Part shown: piece after piece, positions 61,650 through 64,000 of the stretch
Layout of the letters: each line of letters starts with the position of its first letter
How positions within the stretch are numbered: the stretch's first letter is position 1
Assembly (NCBI RefSeq): GCF_002899715.1
Contig: NZ_PPEK01000008.1
Span: 1 to 64,000 of the forward strand
Reading direction: 5' to 3'
Length of the DNA stretch: 64,000 bases
Source: Enteroscipio rubneri
Lineage (GTDB): Bacteria; Actinomycetota; Coriobacteriia; Coriobacteriales; Eggerthellaceae
Position numbers and translations under genes: made by a program
The notes under the pieces: model-generated
What the model was told of the DNA's origin: nothing
Databases searched by the model: none
The model's input: the letters and a program-made list of their open reading frames with translations, nothing else

Positions 61650-63389
61650 ATGAGCGATAGTTCGAGAAATCTTGATCGGCGCACGTTCTTGAAGGGGGGA
61701 CTCGTTGCAGGCGCAGCCGCAGCAACCGGCTCCATGTTGGCGGCGTGCTCGCCGCAGTCCACCGGCGCATCCGGCGCGCACGACGATGCCGACGGCGGCA
61801 CGACAGCTTCCCCGGTGGGCGCCGGCTATGCCAACCCCGACGGCGTAGGCATTCCAGTCAATCCCGACTCGACCGAGGATGTGGATGTCGTCGTCATTGG
61901 CTCCGGCATGGGCGGTTTTACGGCTGCGATGCTCACCAAGGAGCAGGACCCTGATGCAAAGGTGGTGATGCTTGAAAAGCAAGACGCCCTCGGCGGCAAT
62001 ACGAACTTCGCCGAGGGCGGTGCCGGATTCCTCAACATGTCGCCGGAAGAGGCGCGCGCGGCGGTGCAGGCGGATATGATCCAGCGCAATTTCGTCGTGG
62101 ACGCATCGCTGTTCTACGCGCTGCGTACCCAGCAAGGAGATTGCGCCGACTGGCTGTTCGGGAAGCACGGAGTGCGGGTAAAAGACTACGGCAGCGGGCA
62201 GCCCCTCTACGAGGGCGGCACAGGCGCATCCGCCATCGCAACGCTCACCCCGCAGGCCGAACAGCTGGGCGTCGACATCCGCACCGGCTCCCGCGCGTTC
62301 GCGCTCGTTTTGGAAGACGAGTATGCCGTCACAGGCGTGCAGTACAAGGCTTCCGACAGCAGTGTCGTCCAGCTTAACGCCAAGGCCGTGGTGATCGCAT
62401 CGGGCGGAATGAACAGCAACCCCGAGCTGCTCAAGCTCTATTCGAACGTGGATCTGAACAAGGTCATGCCCCTTGGCGTCGGGCAGGACGGCGACGGCCA
62501 CCTCATGGTGGAGCAGACCGCGCATGGACGCACCGGGCTGCAGACTATCGATGGATTCTTCGCGGGCATCGGCACGGCCGACGATCCGTGCGGGTTCGAC
62601 TCCGACCTCAACACGGCTGCCGGATTCCAGTTCTCGAGCGTCTTTGTGAACCAGTACGGCAATCGCTTCTACGATGAGTCGTTCGGCTTCAACACCGGCT
62701 CACAGCTGTTCTTCACGTGCATCCCGCAGGTCGTCTTGTCGCAAAGCCAGGCGTTTTCGCTGTTCGATGAGTCCTATATCCAGAGATGGGAGGCCGGCGA
62801 ATGGCAGAACGGACACAACGGATTCGATAGCGCCACGAAAAAAGGAACCCCGCTCGAAATCCGATCGAACATCGAAAAGGTGCAGGACAAGGAGTGGTTC
62901 TACCAAGCCGATACCATCGAGGAACTGGGGGCGGCCATCGCGTCGGACGTGGAGAGCTTCGATGCGGCGGGATTCGTCAAAACCGTAGAGGCGTACAACG
63001 CCGCTGCGGACGGGGCTCCCGACGAGTACGGCAAACCGCAGGAATTCATCTGGCCGCTCAAGACCGCCCCGTTTTACGCGGCAAAGGTCGGCGTGAACGC
63101 CTACAACACCAACGGCGGCATCCACATTAACACCGATGCACAGGTGGTTGACCCCAACGGCAAGGCCATCACCGGCTTGTACGCCTCGGGCATCGCCACC
63201 GCCGGCTGGGACAGCCAGGTATACGGCGGCGGCACCAACCAGCCTGTAGCCCTGTGGTGCTCCTGCGCGGCAGCGCGCCATATCGTGGAGAGTCGTTTGA
63301 ACAAGACGGTCGCCGAAGACTGGATGGGAGATATTCCCATGGCATCGATTCTGGGGGAAGACTACGCGAACGCCAATCCGCTCGGTTGA
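61650..63389 (+). CDS. Tat-exported FAD reductase, fumarate-reductase-like (6)
   Basis: A 579-residue flavoprotein. Tat signal LDRRTFLKGGLVAGAAAATG, lipobox MLAACSP, FAD motif DVVVIGSGMGGF, then GGNTNFAEGGAGFLNMSPEE, typical of soluble fumarate reductases. Substrate-side segment VNQYGNRFYDESFGFNTGSQ; C-terminal TNGGIHINTDAQVVDPNGKA then ITGLYASGIATAGWDSQVYG. Of the six it looks closest to classical fumarate/urocanate-type reductases, judged by eye. AAGGAGGG precedes the ATG. No heme or FMN-linker domain is present. Confidence 0.9.
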   Translation: MSDSSRNLDRRTFLKGGLVAGAAAATGSMLAACSPQSTGASGAHDDADGGTTASPVGAGYANPDGVGIPVNPDSTEDVDVVVIGSGMGGFTAAMLTKEQDPDAKVVMLEKQDALGGNTNFAEGGAGFLNMSPEEARAAVQADMIQRNFVVDASLFYALRTQQGDCADWLFGKHGVRVKDYGSGQPLYEGGTGASAIATLTPQAEQLGVDIRTGSRAFALVLEDEYAVTGVQYKASDSSVVQLNAKAVVIASGGMNSNPELLKLYSNVDLNKVMPLGVGQDGDGHLMVEQTAHGRTGLQTIDGFFAGIGTADDPCGFDSDLNTAAGFQFSSVFVNQYGNRFYDESFGFNTGSQLFFTCIPQVVLSQSQAFSLFDESYIQRWEAGEWQNGHNGFDSATKKGTPLEIRSNIEKVQDKEWFYQADTIEELGAAIASDVESFDAAGFVKTVEAYNAAADGAPDEYGKPQEFIWPLKTAPFYAAKVGVNAYNTNGGIHINTDAQVVDPNGKAITGLYASGIATAGWDSQVYGGGTNQPVALWCSCAAARHIVESRLNKTVAEDWMGDIPMASILGEDYANANPLG

Positions 63390-63732
63390 GTTTTCGACCG
63401 CCCCGTCCGCAGCTGGAATCGACCGCCCCGCCCGCAGGCGGAAGAGAGCAAGTTTATCGGCGACTCCGCCTATGGGAAGGGGCGGAGTCGCCCCCATCGC
63501 ACGAGCGGCCGCCCTCCCGTCGCGCATACGGGCGCGGGCGGCTGCTTCGCGCGTGGCGCGTGCGGGCGGCTGCTTCCCACATGCTGCATGCCCTGCGAGC
63601 GGCTACACCCCGCGTGACGTTGCGACGGGCGGCTGCTTCGCGCGTGGCACGTGCGGTTGCCCCTCCCATTACGCGTGCGCCGTTGCGGTGGCTGCCCCCT
63701 GCGCTCTGCGCCATCAGCCGGAGCGGGCGCGC
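63390..63732. other. GC-rich repeat region with a terminator-like hairpin
   Basis: A perfect 12-bp stem GGCGACTCCGCC / GGCGGAGTCGCC (63459-63470 and 63481-63492) follows reductase 6 and is a plausible terminator. A doubled TCGACCGCCCCG lies at about 63395-63425. Beyond it are imperfect 30-bp direct repeats (63536-63565, 63627-63656, partial at 63564-63576). No gene was recognised. Confidence 0.6.
63536..63656 (+). repeat. Imperfect 30-bp direct repeats
   Basis: GGGCGGCTGCTTCGCGCGTG begins copies at 63536 and 63627 (29 of 30 identical over the full unit), and GGGCGGCTGCTTC recurs at 63564. The function is unknown; the repeats are too few and too irregular for a CRISPR array. Confidence 0.65.
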
Positions 63733-64000
63733 TTAAATCTTGTACATGTACTGGAACACGTCTTCGCGCTGGATGATCACCTGGACGCCCAGGTTCTCAC
63801 CCACGGCCTCTAGCTTCTCCTGCACGGTGTTGAAATCGGCGACCGCGGTATCGAGCGTGGTGAGCATCGTCATCGAGAAGATGTCGTCGAGGATGGTCTG
63901 GCTGATGTCGTCGATGTTCGCGCCGCATTCCGCAAGCGCCGTCGACACGGCGGCGACGATGCCACTGCGATCCTTACCCAGAACCGAGATAACGCACTTC
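63733..64000 (-). CDS. ACT-domain protein, UPF0237-like (cut at right edge)
   Basis: Eighty-eight residues are visible, running off the right edge and probably missing only the first one or few. They begin KCVISVLGKDRSGIVAAVST, then ALAECGANIDDISQTILDDI, FSMTMLTTLD and end DVFQYMYKI. This is a single ACT domain of the UPF0237 type (about 90 residues), a small ligand-binding regulatory fold. In related bacteria such genes often precede a DUF711-type gene, which cannot be checked here because the downstream side is the repeat region and the upstream side is off the window. Confidence 0.88.
   Translation of the reverse strand, partial: KCVISVLGKDRSGIVAAVSTALAECGANIDDISQTILDDIFSMTMLTTLDTAVADFNTVQEKLEAVGENLGVQVIIQREDVFQYMYKI

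Noticed and set aside
43067-63389. Multiheme cytochrome domains or partners for the reductases
   Set aside because: No CxxCH motifs were found in the six flavoproteins or between them, so the electron donor must be encoded elsewhere.
63536-63656. CRISPR array
   Set aside because: Only two full copies, irregular spacing, no spacers of constant length and no cas genes.

Overview
The window reads as a high-GC chromosome of an Eggerthellaceae bacterium (Coriobacteriia; Eggerthella/Gordonibacter-like). This is inferred from three things: repeated pairs of Tat-exported, lipobox-bearing fumarate-reductase-like flavoproteins with LuxR regulators that carry a polytopic membrane sensor; a complete-looking menaquinone (men) operon; and the general codon and GC character. 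No species is claimed.

Positions 1 to about 18,400 are one end of an integrative conjugative element (ICE). Almost everything is on the minus strand in a tightly packed operon with several ATGA stop/start overlaps. Reading from the tRNA inward: two excisionase-like HTH proteins, a winged-helix replication-type protein, a DnaC-like loader, an unknown protein, a PcfB-like protein, the VirD4/PcfC coupling ATPase, a Maff2/VirB2-like small pilin-type protein, a PrgI/VirB3-like protein, the VirB4 ATPase, a glucosaminidase-NlpC/P60 cell-wall hydrolase, a secreted protein, a VirB6-like membrane protein, an unknown soluble protein, a 1363-residue VaFE/Cna-B surface protein, a class B sortase and a 32-residue membrane peptide. 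No integrase or relaxase is visible. The element abuts an initiator tRNA-fMet gene (18398-18474), beside which lie TTAGCCCAAA repeats resembling integrase arm sites and a truncated second copy of the tRNA 5' half.

Positions 18,700 to 41,300 are ordinary chromosome: a CoA-transferase, an amidohydrolase, a CNNM/CorC-type CBS protein, a 1710-residue repeat-rich surface protein with a LAPTG sorting signal, a very small membrane peptide, xpt and a xanthine/uracil permease, an APC permease, and the men operon menF-menD-menH-menB-menE/menC, in which MenE and MenC are one fused protein.

Positions 41,300 to 63,400 form a reductase/sensor cluster: six intact Tat-signal FAD reductases and six intact membrane LuxR regulators, plus remnants of at least two more regulators and probably one more reductase. 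Every intact reductase gene has a distinct inverted repeat in its upstream region, and two of them share nearly the same operator-like sequence. I infer a set of regulator/reductase modules, each sensing and reducing a different organic electron acceptor with menaquinone-derived electrons. The physiological substrates cannot be read from the sequence. The window closes with an ACT-domain protein cut by the right edge.
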